DNA from: Anaerofustis stercorihominis DSM 17244
GTDB taxonomy: Bacteria > Bacillota > Clostridia > Eubacteriales > Anaerofustaceae
NCBI RefSeq assembly: GCF_000154825.1
Contig: NZ_DS560019.1
Coordinates: 620,001-684,000 of the forward strand
Direction of reading: 5' to 3'
Length of the DNA stretch: 64,000 nucleotides
The notes under the pieces: generated by a model
Seen by the model: the letters and a program-made list of their open reading frames with translations, nothing else
The model's database searches: none
What the model was told of the DNA's origin: nothing
Made by a program: the position numbers and the translations under genes
Shown: in pieces, positions 52,650-60,315 of the stretch
Numbering within the stretch: position 1 is the stretch's first letter
Layout: each line of letters starts with the position of its first letter

Positions 52650-53084
52650 ATGGATATTATGGTTATTGACGGTAACGTAAAAACTTGGGAAGAAGCCATA
52701 TCACTGTCTGCCGATGCTTTATATGAACATAAATATGTAAAAGAAAGCTTTAAAGAAGCATGTATAAAAAGGGAGATCGAATTTCCGACCGGATTGCCCT
52801 GTAAATTCCCTGTGGCAATTCCCCATACAGACGCAGAACATGTCAATAAAGATTGCCTTTGCTTTTTGAGATTAAATCAAAATGTAAAATTTACCAGGAT
52901 TGACGATAAACTAAAATCTGTAAACTGTAAAATGATAATAAATATGGCTTTAAGTAAAAATGAGAGCCAGGTCGAAATGTTAAGTAAATTAATAAAACTG
53001 ATTAAAGATAATAATTTAATGGAAAATTGTTATTCTTTATCAGCAAGTAAAGCAGAAAAAGAATTAAGAAAAATTATAAAATAA
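52650..53084 (+). CDS. PTS EIIA (GatA/fructose type, cluster A)
   Basis: 144 residues of the type-2 IIA fold. EAISLSADALYEHKYVKESF is followed by the phospho-site FPVAIPHTDAEHV with His59 preceded by the usual Pro. It receives phosphate from HPr and hands it to Cys11 of the IIB. It is the only free-standing IIA in the window, so it may also serve cluster B and the orphan EIIC, which have none. Confidence 0.9.
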   Translation: MDIMVIDGNVKTWEEAISLSADALYEHKYVKESFKEACIKREIEFPTGLPCKFPVAIPHTDAEHVNKDCLCFLRLNQNVKFTRIDDKLKSVNCKMIINMALSKNESQVEMLSKLIKLIKDNNLMENCYSLSASKAEKELRKIIK

Positions 53085-53097
53085 AAGAGGTAATTAT

Positions 53098-53715
53098 ATG
53101 TTATTACAAAAAGAAAGACAACAAGTAAGAGAATATTGTATAAAAATGTTTGAAAGAGGATTGACAATAGGAACAAGCGGAAACATAAGTGTATTTAACA
53201 GAAACGAAGAATTGTATGCAATAAGTCCTTCCGATATGGATTATTATGAAGTAAAAGATGAAGATGTGGTAATAATGGATATAAACGGGAATGTGGTCGA
53301 CGGAAAACAACGTCCTTCCTCTGAATTCAGGACACATCAAATATTTTATCAAAACAGAGAAGACGTAAATTCCGTTATACATAATCACGCAAAAGCCGCA
53401 ACCGCAGTATCCTGTTTATATAAAGATGTTCCGCCTATACATGAAATGATAATCGTTAACGGCGGAGATGAAATTATTACTTCACCATTCACGAAATCAG
53501 GAGGACAGGAACTTGCCGATGTAGTTTTCAAAACCATGGGAGAACGAAACGGAATATTGGTCGGAAGTCATGGTATGGTCACTGTAGGAGCAGATGTTGG
53601 AGAGGCTTTATTTATAGCTGAAGAAATGGAATTTGTATGCGATATTTATTTAAAAACGGCACCTATTGGAGGGGCAAAAATTTTAACACATGAAGATGTA
53701 GTTTATTATAAATAG
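53098..53715 (+). CDS. Class II aldolase (L-fuculose-phosphate aldolase-like)
   Basis: 205 residues. TSGNISVFN (phosphate site), RPSSEFRTH with Glu76, VIHNHAKAATAVS with His95 and His97, and VGSHGMVTVG with His158 reproduce the catalytic Glu and three zinc histidines of FucA at a constant offset. The enzyme would cleave a ketose-1-phosphate to dihydroxyacetone phosphate and an aldehyde. Its place in the PTS operon implies that the ketose phosphate arises from the imported polyol through the nearby zinc dehydrogenase. Confidence 0.93.
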   Translation: MLLQKERQQVREYCIKMFERGLTIGTSGNISVFNRNEELYAISPSDMDYYEVKDEDVVIMDINGNVVDGKQRPSSEFRTHQIFYQNREDVNSVIHNHAKAATAVSCLYKDVPPIHEMIIVNGGDEIITSPFTKSGGQELADVVFKTMGERNGILVGSHGMVTVGADVGEALFIAEEMEFVCDIYLKTAPIGGAKILTHEDVVYYK

Positions 53716-53725
53716 AGGTAACAAT

Positions 53726-54115
53726 ATGAACGAATTCGGTTATATAAGCATTCAAACAAAAAACGTAGATAAAACAGCTGATTTTTATATAGATAATTTC
53801 GGATTTGAAAAAGTTAAGAGATATGAAATAGAAGAAAACCAAGAAAAAACCATACTTCAATTTATAAAACTCGAAAATACATTATTTGAAATATTTTCAA
53901 TATCAAATTCTGAAGAGGGAGAAAACGGTCCCTTTGCAATGATAGGCATATACGTCGACGACATAGAAAAAAAGATTAAAGAATTAAAAGAAAAAAATGT
54001 GGAAATAATTGATGAAACCCCTTGGAAAGGAAGTGAAGAGGGACAGCTGATAGCAGGTATCAGGGGAATCAACAAAGAACAAATTATGCTTGTACAAGGG
54101 AAGTTCCCGCTATAG
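53726..54115 (+). CDS. VOC-family (glyoxalase-fold) protein
   Basis: 129 residues with two beta-alpha-beta-beta-beta units: FGYISIQTKNVDKTADFYID, FGFEKVKRYEIEENQ, then NGPFAMIGIYVDDIEKKIKE. Canonical metal ligands are not obvious (the usual first His is Tyr/Ser here; Glu and Gln remain possible). It lies 10 bases after the aldolase and is last in the operon before a terminator. It might process or bind the aldehyde or dicarbonyl by-product of aldol cleavage. That is inference. Confidence 0.8.
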   Translation: MNEFGYISIQTKNVDKTADFYIDNFGFEKVKRYEIEENQEKTILQFIKLENTLFEIFSISNSEEGENGPFAMIGIYVDDIEKKIKELKEKNVEIIDETPWKGSEEGQLIAGIRGINKEQIMLVQGKFPL

Positions 54116-54141
54116 GAAAATACTTAAAATTAAAATTGTTT

Positions 54142-54165
54142 AAAAAGGAGGGCAGCCTCCTTTTT
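54142..54165 (+). terminator. Terminator of PTS cluster A
   Basis: The stem AAAAAGGAGG/CCTCCTTTTT with a 4-base GCAG loop lies 26 bases after the last stop. Confidence 0.92.
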
Positions 54166-54317
54166 ATCTGCATACTTTTCCTTTTCCCTATTTAAGTCAC
54201 TTGTTGCAAACAAAACATTTTTCTTAAGTTCTTTATTGAAATAAAAACATTATCAAATATATAATTTATAGGCATTATCTTAACATTTATCTTATATATT
54301 ACAATCTTATTTTAATG

Positions 54318-54640
54318 CTATTTATTTAAAGACCCAACATAAGCAATATTTATACTTTTCCCGGGTAATATTCCATTGAGATTAATTATTTTTCCATTTA
54401 CGATTTCTACTCTGCATTTAAAGATTTTAATATAATTAATACTCCCAAAACAAATATTAGTAAAGTTAAAAACACATTTATTAAATTATCACCTATTTTT
54501 ATACTGTTAAAAATATCTGTACTCCAAATACTAAGTACATCTTTTTGTATTTATCTTTTATATAATTCATTTTCATTAAATTAATTTCTTTCAGTAGTTT
54601 ATAATAGCCTTTTACTTTCAAACAAAATTTTTAGAATATT
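54318..54640 (-). pseudogene. Remnant of a small membrane protein gene with several frameshifts
   Basis: On the minus strand, pieces of coherent protein follow one another in changing frames: KGYYKLLKEINLMKMNYIKD near 54620-54560, then DVLSIWSTDIFNSIKIGDNL with the membrane segment VFLTLLIFVLGVLIILKSLN, then RVEIVNGKIINLNGILPGKS with IAYVGSLNK and a TAG at 54320-54318. Each block looks like real coding sequence (a membrane anchor followed by strands), but stops and shifts separate them and no start remains. I cannot name the family. This decayed gene explains part of the otherwise long gap. Confidence 0.5.
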
Positions 54641-54930
54641 TAAAATGTTTCTTTTTAGACCAATAGTAAAAACTAATAATTTAAAAAAATATACAATCCT
54701 ATACATCTTAGACTCTTTATAAAAACATTCTTGTTTTACTGATTTCGTTATTATCACTTACTTAGCATTGATTATATAAAATATATAATCAATATCAAAT
54801 TGAATATAATGTGTAAAAATCCGTATATAACTTTTCTTTCCAACAGAAAGTAATATTATATGGTTTTCATTGCAAAAGAAATAAAACGTAATATAAATGC
54901 ACGATAAACAACAAAAACAAACCTATTTTA
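54641..54930. other. Intergenic AT-rich region, no gene seen, with one palindrome
   Basis: No convincing coding frame on either strand. TGATTATAT (54769-54777) and ATATAATCA (54783-54791) form a perfect 9-bp inverted repeat around 5 bases, without a T-tail, more like an operator than a terminator. Confidence 0.4.
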
Positions 54931-54978
54931 TTTACTTTTCTTTTCTTTTAGGTATAATTAAGGTAAAGAGAAAAGAAA
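54931..54978 (+). promoter_or_regulatory. Promoter of PTS cluster B with DeoR-operator-like repeats
   Basis: TTTACT (54931-54936), 16 bases and TATAAT (54953-54958). The tracts TTTCTTTTCTTTT (54937-54949) and AAAGAGAAAAGAAA (54965-54978) are inverted copies flanking the -10 box. DeoR-type regulators often bind repeated TTTC motifs, and the next gene encodes one. Autoregulation is likely. Confidence 0.55.
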
Positions 54979-54995
54979 CAAAGGGTTAAATAGTT

Positions 54996-55757
54996 ATGTA
55001 TAAGAATAAAAGACAATACGCAATATTAGAATACATATACGAAAAGAAAGAAGCAACAGTAAATGAACTTTCAGAGAAATTTAATGTTTCTAAAGTAACT
55101 GTTCGAAAAGATTTGATCGAATTAGAAGAAAAAGGAAAGATAAAGAAAAATCACGGAGGAGCAATCCCCTCAGAAAATATATTTTTAAATGAAACACCTT
55201 ACTATAAAAAGAATATGACCGCAATAAACGAAAAAAGAAAAATCGGAGCTCTTGCTGCAAAGTTGATACAAGACAAGCAAATAGTAATAATAGACAACGG
55301 TTCAACGACAAACGAGATAGCTTCATACTTGAATGATAAAGAAATCGTAGTAGTTACAAATGACGTAAGAATAGCGAATAAGCTTGCCACATATCCGAGT
55401 ATGAGCGTTGTAATATGCGGAGGATATATAAAAACCCCGGGATATGCAATTTTCGGACCTATGGCAGAAGACCTTTTTAAACATACTTTAGCTGATATTT
55501 GTTTTTTATCAGTAGACAGTTTAAATATTAACGAGGGTTTATCTTATAACTTTTTAGACTCTGTAGCCGTAAAAAAACAAATGATAAAAAATGCAAATAA
55601 AGTAATTGTTCTATGTGACAGTTCCAAAATAGGAAAGAAATCTTTCGCAAAACTCTGCGATGTAGATAAAATAGATATAATCATAACAGATAAAATGGAA
55701 CCTGATTTAAAGAAACGATTTGAAGAAAAAGGAGTCAGAGTTTTGATAGCCAAATAA
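54996..55757 (+). CDS. DeoR/GlpR-family transcriptional regulator
   Basis: 253 residues, full length. The N-terminal winged helix (RQYAILEYIYEKKEATVNEL, FNVSKVTVRKDLIELEEKGK, IKKNHGGA) is followed by the DeoR sensor domain with the sugar-phosphate loop IVIIDNGSTTNEIASYL, VVTNDVRIANKL and a C-terminal VIVLCDSSKIGKKSF. The family represses sugar-catabolic operons until a phosphorylated sugar binds. It heads cluster B and its gene is 61 bases from the IIB gene. Confidence 0.93.
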   Translation: MYKNKRQYAILEYIYEKKEATVNELSEKFNVSKVTVRKDLIELEEKGKIKKNHGGAIPSENIFLNETPYYKKNMTAINEKRKIGALAAKLIQDKQIVIIDNGSTTNEIASYLNDKEIVVVTNDVRIANKLATYPSMSVVICGGYIKTPGYAIFGPMAEDLFKHTLADICFLSVDSLNINEGLSYNFLDSVAVKKQMIKNANKVIVLCDSSKIGKKSFAKLCDVDKIDIIITDKMEPDLKKRFEEKGVRVLIAK

Positions 55758-55818
55758 TTCAGCCAAATATATAAAAATTTTATATGTTTATATAACAAAT
55801 TGAAAGGAGGTTTATATT

Positions 55819-56112
55819 GTGGCAGTAAATGTGGTAGTCGCATGCGGAAGCGGAATAGCAACATCGACAGTTGTCGAACAGCGTCTTAAAGATATAGCAG
55901 AGGATAATAATCTTGATATTAATCTTAAGAAAACATCTATAAGCGGTCTTGAGGGAATGCTCGCTGATGCGGATTTGGTTGTGGTAACCAGCAGGTATTC
56001 CAATGATGATGTAAAAGTAAAAATATTATCGGGGACATCTCTTCTAACGGGAATAGGAGAAGATATTTTTATCGATAAATTCGTTGAAGCAGTAAAAGAA
56101 ATAAAAAAATAG
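55819..56112 (+). CDS. PTS galactitol-family EIIB (cluster B)
   Basis: 97 residues from a GTG start with a perfect AAAGGAGG eight bases upstream. The loop VNVVVACGSGIATSTVVEQR carries the phosphocysteine Cys9. ADLVVVTSRYSNDDVKV forms the second strand region. It belongs to the same family as the IIB at 51054 but is distinct in sequence. The following IIC begins after 77 bases. Confidence 0.92.
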   Translation: MAVNVVVACGSGIATSTVVEQRLKDIAEDNNLDINLKKTSISGLEGMLADADLVVVTSRYSNDDVKVKILSGTSLLTGIGEDIFIDKFVEAVKEIKK

Positions 56113-56189
56113 ATTTGTAAAAGGGAAAAAATATACAAATAAAAAAGGGAAAAATATTGTAATTTATAAGTTTTAATAAGGAGGATGTT

Positions 56190-57458
56190 ATGGATACATT
56201 ATTAACTATAGTAAAATATATTACAGATTCATTGGGAGCCATGGTAATCATGCCGCTATTCCTAATAGTACTGGGACTGGCGTTTAGAATGAAACCGCTA
56301 AAAGCATTTAGATCAGGTTTACTTGTAGGTATAGGGTTTCAGGGTATTAACTTGATTATAGGACTTTTAGGCAATGCAGTATCACCTGCAGCAACAGCAT
56401 TGGCAGAAAAAGTAGGTCTTAACTTTAATATAATCGATGTAGGATTTCCTACCGTCGGAGCAGCCGCATGGGCAACACCTATTGCAGCTTTAGTTATTCC
56501 TATAGCTATTTTGATAAATGTAATAATGATTACATTAAAATTGACAAAAACACTTAATATAGACATTTGGAATATGTTTCATTTTATATTGGCAGGAGGG
56601 ATAGCATACTTGATTTCCGGAAGTATAGCTGTTGGATTGGTAGTTTCAGCTATATTCTCTATTATCACACTGCTTCTTGCCGATTGGGACTCCAAAACAT
56701 GGCAGGAATATTTCGGACTTGAAGGTACGAGCTGTAGTACGCTTGCTACAATGACCAGTGCAATATGTTCATGTATAGTAAATAAAATAATTGATCTTAT
56801 TCCGGGTATCAGAGATTTTGATATAAATCCGGCAAAAATAAACAAATTAAAAGGAATAGGAGATCCTATGTTCTTAGGATTCTTTATAGGTATCGTATTA
56901 AGCTTACTAGGCGGACTTCCTTTGGATAAGGTCCTTAATACAGGCGTAGGTATTGCTGCAGCAATGGTTCTTCTTCCAAGAATGGTTTCACTATTAATGG
57001 AAGGTTTAGCTCCTATCTCAAGAGCTGCTTCTGATTTTACAAAGAAAAAACTCAAAGGAAGAACATTACTAATAGGTATGGACTGTGCTTTAGGTATAGG
57101 GGATCCTACAGTTATAGCAGCATCAACAATAATGATACCTTTCGCAGTACTTCTTGCAGTTTTACTTCCGGGCAATGGATTTTTACCTATAGTATCCCTA
57201 ACGGGTTTAACATACTTCTGTGTTCCTGCGGCGGCATACTCTAAAGGGAACCTATTCAGGACCATTGTTACAATGCTTATATTCTACACTCTACATATAT
57301 ATGTTATCAATGCGATATGTCCTCTTGTTACGGGACTTGCAACATGGGCGGGAGTAGATTTACCTGCAGGCGCATCACTTATTGCAGGCGGTAATCCTGA
57401 ACACGCATTCTTGTTATTAATAAAACCGATATTATCAATATTCGGACTAGCCGGCTAA
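56190..57458 (+). CDS. PTS galactitol-family EIIC (cluster B)
   Basis: 422 residues with about ten helices: MVIMPLFLIVLGLAFRMKPL, GIGFQGINLIIGLL, IIDVGFPTVGAAAWATPIAA, LNIDIWNMFHFILAG and GMDCALGIGDPTVIAASTIM. It resembles the orphan EIIC at 40599 more (V-G-W/F-PT, DIWN) than the cluster A EIIC. No IIA gene lies in this operon. It would import a polyol, sugar acid or modified sugar. The adjacent amidohydrolase hints at an acyl- or amide-bearing substrate. Confidence 0.92.
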   Translation: MDTLLTIVKYITDSLGAMVIMPLFLIVLGLAFRMKPLKAFRSGLLVGIGFQGINLIIGLLGNAVSPAATALAEKVGLNFNIIDVGFPTVGAAAWATPIAALVIPIAILINVIMITLKLTKTLNIDIWNMFHFILAGGIAYLISGSIAVGLVVSAIFSIITLLLADWDSKTWQEYFGLEGTSCSTLATMTSAICSCIVNKIIDLIPGIRDFDINPAKINKLKGIGDPMFLGFFIGIVLSLLGGLPLDKVLNTGVGIAAAMVLLPRMVSLLMEGLAPISRAASDFTKKKLKGRTLLIGMDCALGIGDPTVIAASTIMIPFAVLLAVLLPGNGFLPIVSLTGLTYFCVPAAAYSKGNLFRTIVTMLIFYTLHIYVINAICPLVTGLATWAGVDLPAGASLIAGGNPEHAFLLLIKPILSIFGLAG

Positions 57459-57469
57459 GAGGTTAAAAT

Positions 57470-57787
57470 ATGATTGACGTTTTATTGGTATCAAACGGAA
57501 ACAAAGATGATGTTGAAAATATTAAAGAAAAAATTTATAATTTAGGAGAAGACTTTTTTATAGAAAGTAACATAATAGCAGTCGATAGTATGGAGGCAGA
57601 AAACATAAATTTTGATTATGATTTTGCTGTTACGCTGGATAGTAAAGTAGTCTTAGATAAAAAAACAATTGACGCAACTTCTATATTATTAGACAGAGCA
57701 GGGGAAAAAACAGAAAAAGATATTCAAAATCAGCTTTTAAAAGCAAGAGCAACACATAAAAGACAAAAAGAAAGTCAGGAGAAGTAA
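57470..57787 (+). CDS. 105-residue protein resembling a cysteine-less PTS IIB domain
   Basis: I do not recognise it as a named family. Its start DVLLVSNGNKDDVENIKEKI has the strand-loop-helix outline of the IIB gene products here (VVSCGTG...), with Asn9 where the phosphocysteine should be. SNIIAVDSMEAENINFDYDF parallels the second strand and helix of the cluster A IIB (SIIKCSTMALDSNLEN). The C-terminal 25 residues are charged helix (KDIQNQLLKARATHKRQKES). It sits between EIIC and the amidohydrolase, whose ATG follows its stop immediately. A regulatory or scaffold role for the transporter or enzyme is a guess. Confidence 0.7.
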   Translation: MIDVLLVSNGNKDDVENIKEKIYNLGEDFFIESNIIAVDSMEAENINFDYDFAVTLDSKVVLDKKTIDATSILLDRAGEKTEKDIQNQLLKARATHKRQKESQEK

Positions 57788-58927
57788 ATGGTATATGATA
57801 TTATCATTGAAAACGGAACATTAATCGATCCGTTATATAATATACATCAAAAAGGAAACATTTATATCATTAATGATAAAATAGTATCTCCACCGAAAGA
57901 TAACGAAAAAATAGAGTATAAACAAAAGATAGATGCATCCGGACATTATGTAATTCCCGGACTTGTAGAAAATCATACACACATATATAACGGAGGCGGA
58001 GATCCGAATTTAAATGCAGATGTAATAATGCTCCCCAGCGGAGTAACTTCCGCTATAGATCAAGGTTCTTCGGGGTGGTCTAACTTTAATTTATTCTTTA
58101 AAAGCATCATTATGAGCTCTATGATGAACATAAAATGCTATTTAAACGTCTCTAATTCAGGGCTTATTACAGAAGATTACTTTGAAAACATAGACCCAAA
58201 ATATTTCAATAAAGAAATGCTTAAATTTTATACAAAGAAATATAAAGATACTATCATCGGACTTAAAATCAGATTATGCAGAGACTCAATAAAAGACATG
58301 GGTTTAAAACCTCTTGAAAAAACAATAGAACTTGCAGAAGAATTAAATCTTCCGGTTTCAGTACATATAAAAGATTTAGATGAAATAAAAGAAGCCGCTA
58401 ATATGCTGAGAAAAGGTGATATTTGGGTCCACATGTATCAACAAACTGGACCTACCATATTGGATAATCAAGGTAAAGTAATAAACGAAGTTCTAAAGGC
58501 TAAAGAAAGAGGCGTTTTATTCGACGTAGCAAGCGGAAGGGGAAGCTTCTCCTTTGACACCATAAATAAAGCATTTAAATGTGGTTTAAAACCCGATTTA
58601 CTCGGTACGGATTTAGTTGCTTATAATGTATATCAAAGACCTATATTTTCCATACCTTATACCATGTCTATATATTTAAATCTTGGTATGAGTATAGATG
58701 AACTACTAAAAATATGTATAAAAAATCCGGCTGAACAAATGAATCTAAGCGGAAAAATCGATACTTTAAAAGAAAATACAACCGCAGATATATGTATTAT
58801 GGAAATCAAAGAAAAAGATATAACATTCAATGATAAATATGGCGGCCGTTTAAATGGAAGCAGACTTATCGTTCCAAAGATGACAATAAAAGACGGAAAG
58901 GTAGTTTACAGAAATATAGAATTTTGA
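57788..58927 (+). CDS. Amidohydrolase/deacetylase-family metallohydrolase (COG3964-like)
   Basis: 379 residues of the amidohydrolase superfamily, with a small beta sandwich formed by both ends (YDIIIENGTLIDPLYN and RLIVPKMTIKDGKVVYRN). The binuclear metal site is readable: His63 and His65 in LVENHTHIYNGGGDPN, Lys160 in IIGLKIRLCRDS (carboxylated lysine position), His193 in LPVSVHIKD, His215 in IWVHMYQQT and Asp275 in LLGTDLVAYN. The group is reported to hydrolyse esters or amides, and the real substrate here is unknown. As last gene of the cluster B operon it probably acts on the imported phosphorylated compound. Confidence 0.88.
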   Translation: MVYDIIIENGTLIDPLYNIHQKGNIYIINDKIVSPPKDNEKIEYKQKIDASGHYVIPGLVENHTHIYNGGGDPNLNADVIMLPSGVTSAIDQGSSGWSNFNLFFKSIIMSSMMNIKCYLNVSNSGLITEDYFENIDPKYFNKEMLKFYTKKYKDTIIGLKIRLCRDSIKDMGLKPLEKTIELAEELNLPVSVHIKDLDEIKEAANMLRKGDIWVHMYQQTGPTILDNQGKVINEVLKAKERGVLFDVASGRGSFSFDTINKAFKCGLKPDLLGTDLVAYNVYQRPIFSIPYTMSIYLNLGMSIDELLKICIKNPAEQMNLSGKIDTLKENTTADICIMEIKEKDITFNDKYGGRLNGSRLIVPKMTIKDGKVVYRNIEF

Positions 58928-58947
58928 TTATATATTTTAAATCGTTT

Positions 58948-58977
58948 AAAAAGAACTCAATTAGAGTTCTTTTTTTA
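58948..58977 (+). terminator. Terminator of PTS cluster B
   Basis: The stem AAAAAGAACTC/GAGTTCTTTTT with a 5-base loop and T7. Confidence 0.9.
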
Positions 58978-59052
58978 TTATAATAATATTTAAAATTGAT
59001 TAATAAATACATAAATGATAAAATTATTTAAATAAAAACATAGGAAAAAGTC

Positions 59053-59538
59053 ATGAAACAAGAATTATTGATAAATGAAATGATTAACTACAACAAAAAC
59101 GATCCAAAAAGAATTCAGCATTTTATTAAAGTACACTCTTTTGCAAAAACTATCGGAGTACTTGAACATTTGGATAAAGAAACTTTATTTACATTGGAAA
59201 CTGCGGCCATTACACACGATATAGGAATAAAATTAAGTGAAGAAAAGTACGGAAAATGCACAGGAAAAATGCAGGAACAGGAAGGACCGCCCGAAGCCAG
59301 AGAACTTCTTACGAAACTTGATTATGAAAGCAAAATCATTGAAAGAGTCTGTTATCTTATAGGACATCATCATACATATACTGATATAAATGGATTAGAT
59401 TATCAAATTTTGGTCGAAGCAGACTTCCTTGTAAATATTTATGAAGATAACTTAAAAGAAGAAAGCATAAAAAATATTAAAAATAAAATTTTTAAAACAA
59501 AATCAGGAATAGATATATTATGTAATATATATCTTTAA
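59053..59538 (+). CDS. HD-domain phosphohydrolase
   Basis: 161 residues. RIQHFIKVHSFAKTIGVLEH supplies the first His, ITHDIGIK the HD pair, and LIGHHHTYTDINGLDYQILVEADFLVNIYED the distal ligands including the last Asp. These are the metal ligands of a small stand-alone HD phosphatase. The family acts on nucleotides or similar phosphates. The substrate is not evident. Single gene. Confidence 0.88.
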   Translation: MKQELLINEMINYNKNDPKRIQHFIKVHSFAKTIGVLEHLDKETLFTLETAAITHDIGIKLSEEKYGKCTGKMQEQEGPPEARELLTKLDYESKIIERVCYLIGHHHTYTDINGLDYQILVEADFLVNIYEDNLKEESIKNIKNKIFKTKSGIDILCNIYL

Positions 59539-59577
59539 AATATAAAAAAATTATAAATATTATTGATTGAAAGTTAT

Positions 59578-59611
59578 AAAGACAGGATTTTATATATCCT
59601 GTCTTTTTTTA
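59578..59611. terminator. Bidirectional terminator between the HD gene and the DUF2461 gene
   Basis: The stem AAAGACAGGAT/ATCCTGTCTTT with a 7-base loop and a long T tail lies between convergent genes. Confidence 0.88.
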
Positions 59612-59618
59612 TAAACAC

Positions 59619-60305
59619 TTATCTTTTTGGCATTTCAAAATCTACCAATGCTTTATTCAAATAGTCATTAAAAGGCTTCATCAGTTTAAATTTTTCTGCT
59701 GCATTTTTTATAAACGCTTTACTGTCTATGAAGTCATGGTCACTTATAGGATATTCTATGAACCAGCTTTTATGTTTAAGGAATTCTCCGTAAGGATGTT
59801 CCTTATCATATCCGGCTGGAACATTTTTAAGTTTTACTCCGCACATTTTAAAATTATTTTTAAAATCAGGGTCATTTGTTATTTCAGTTAATTCTTTTCC
59901 GTTTTTATCTATATATGCTCTTACCATATTTGTAGCTTCTTTAAACATATCGGCGAATAATCCTCCGCCTAAAAATGCAGTATTGTCACAGCCGATATAA
60001 ATATAATATCCCACAGGAATAGGAAGCTTACCTTTAGAAGATATATGAGCTCTGAATACGGGATTATAAGGAGATTTATCTTTGCTGAATCTCGTATCCC
60101 TAACCATTTTAAATGTTAAATCCTTTGGATCGTTACATAAAATACTCTGATCGAATTTACCTATTTCAATTATTAATTCCTGTATTAATTTTTCAAATTC
60201 ACTCTTGGCTTCAAGTCTCTCTTCTTTGTGTGCATGATACCATTCTTTATTATTATTTTCTTTAAGTTCCTTTATAAAATTCAAAATTTTCTTTGTGTCT
60301 ACCAT
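59619..60305 (-). CDS. DUF2461 (TIGR02453) family protein
   Basis: 228 residues: LNFIKELKENNNKEWYHAHK at the start, FKMVRDTRFSKDKSPYNPVF (the family's R-D-x-R-F-S-x-DKSPY motif) and GYYIYIGCDNTAFLGGGLFA in the centre. The protein family is widespread and cytoplasmic with no proven activity. It lies 10 bases downstream of the ECF sigma gene on the same strand, so the two are probably one operon. Confidence 0.9.
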   Translation of the reverse strand: MVDTKKILNFIKELKENNNKEWYHAHKEERLEAKSEFEKLIQELIIEIGKFDQSILCNDPKDLTFKMVRDTRFSKDKSPYNPVFRAHISSKGKLPIPVGYYIYIGCDNTAFLGGGLFADMFKEATNMVRAYIDKNGKELTEITNDPDFKNNFKMCGVKLKNVPAGYDKEHPYGEFLKHKSWFIEYPISDHDFIDSKAFIKNAAEKFKLMKPFNDYLNKALVDFEMPKR

Positions 60306-60315
60306 TATATTTCTC

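Noticed and set aside
54769-54791. Palindrome as a terminator for PTS cluster A
   Set aside because: It has no T-run, and a strong terminator already lies at 54142-54165.
56579-57265. Long minus-strand open frame (228 codons) opposite the cluster B EIIC
   Set aside because: It is the antisense shadow of a well-supported membrane permease and lacks any start signal or domain.
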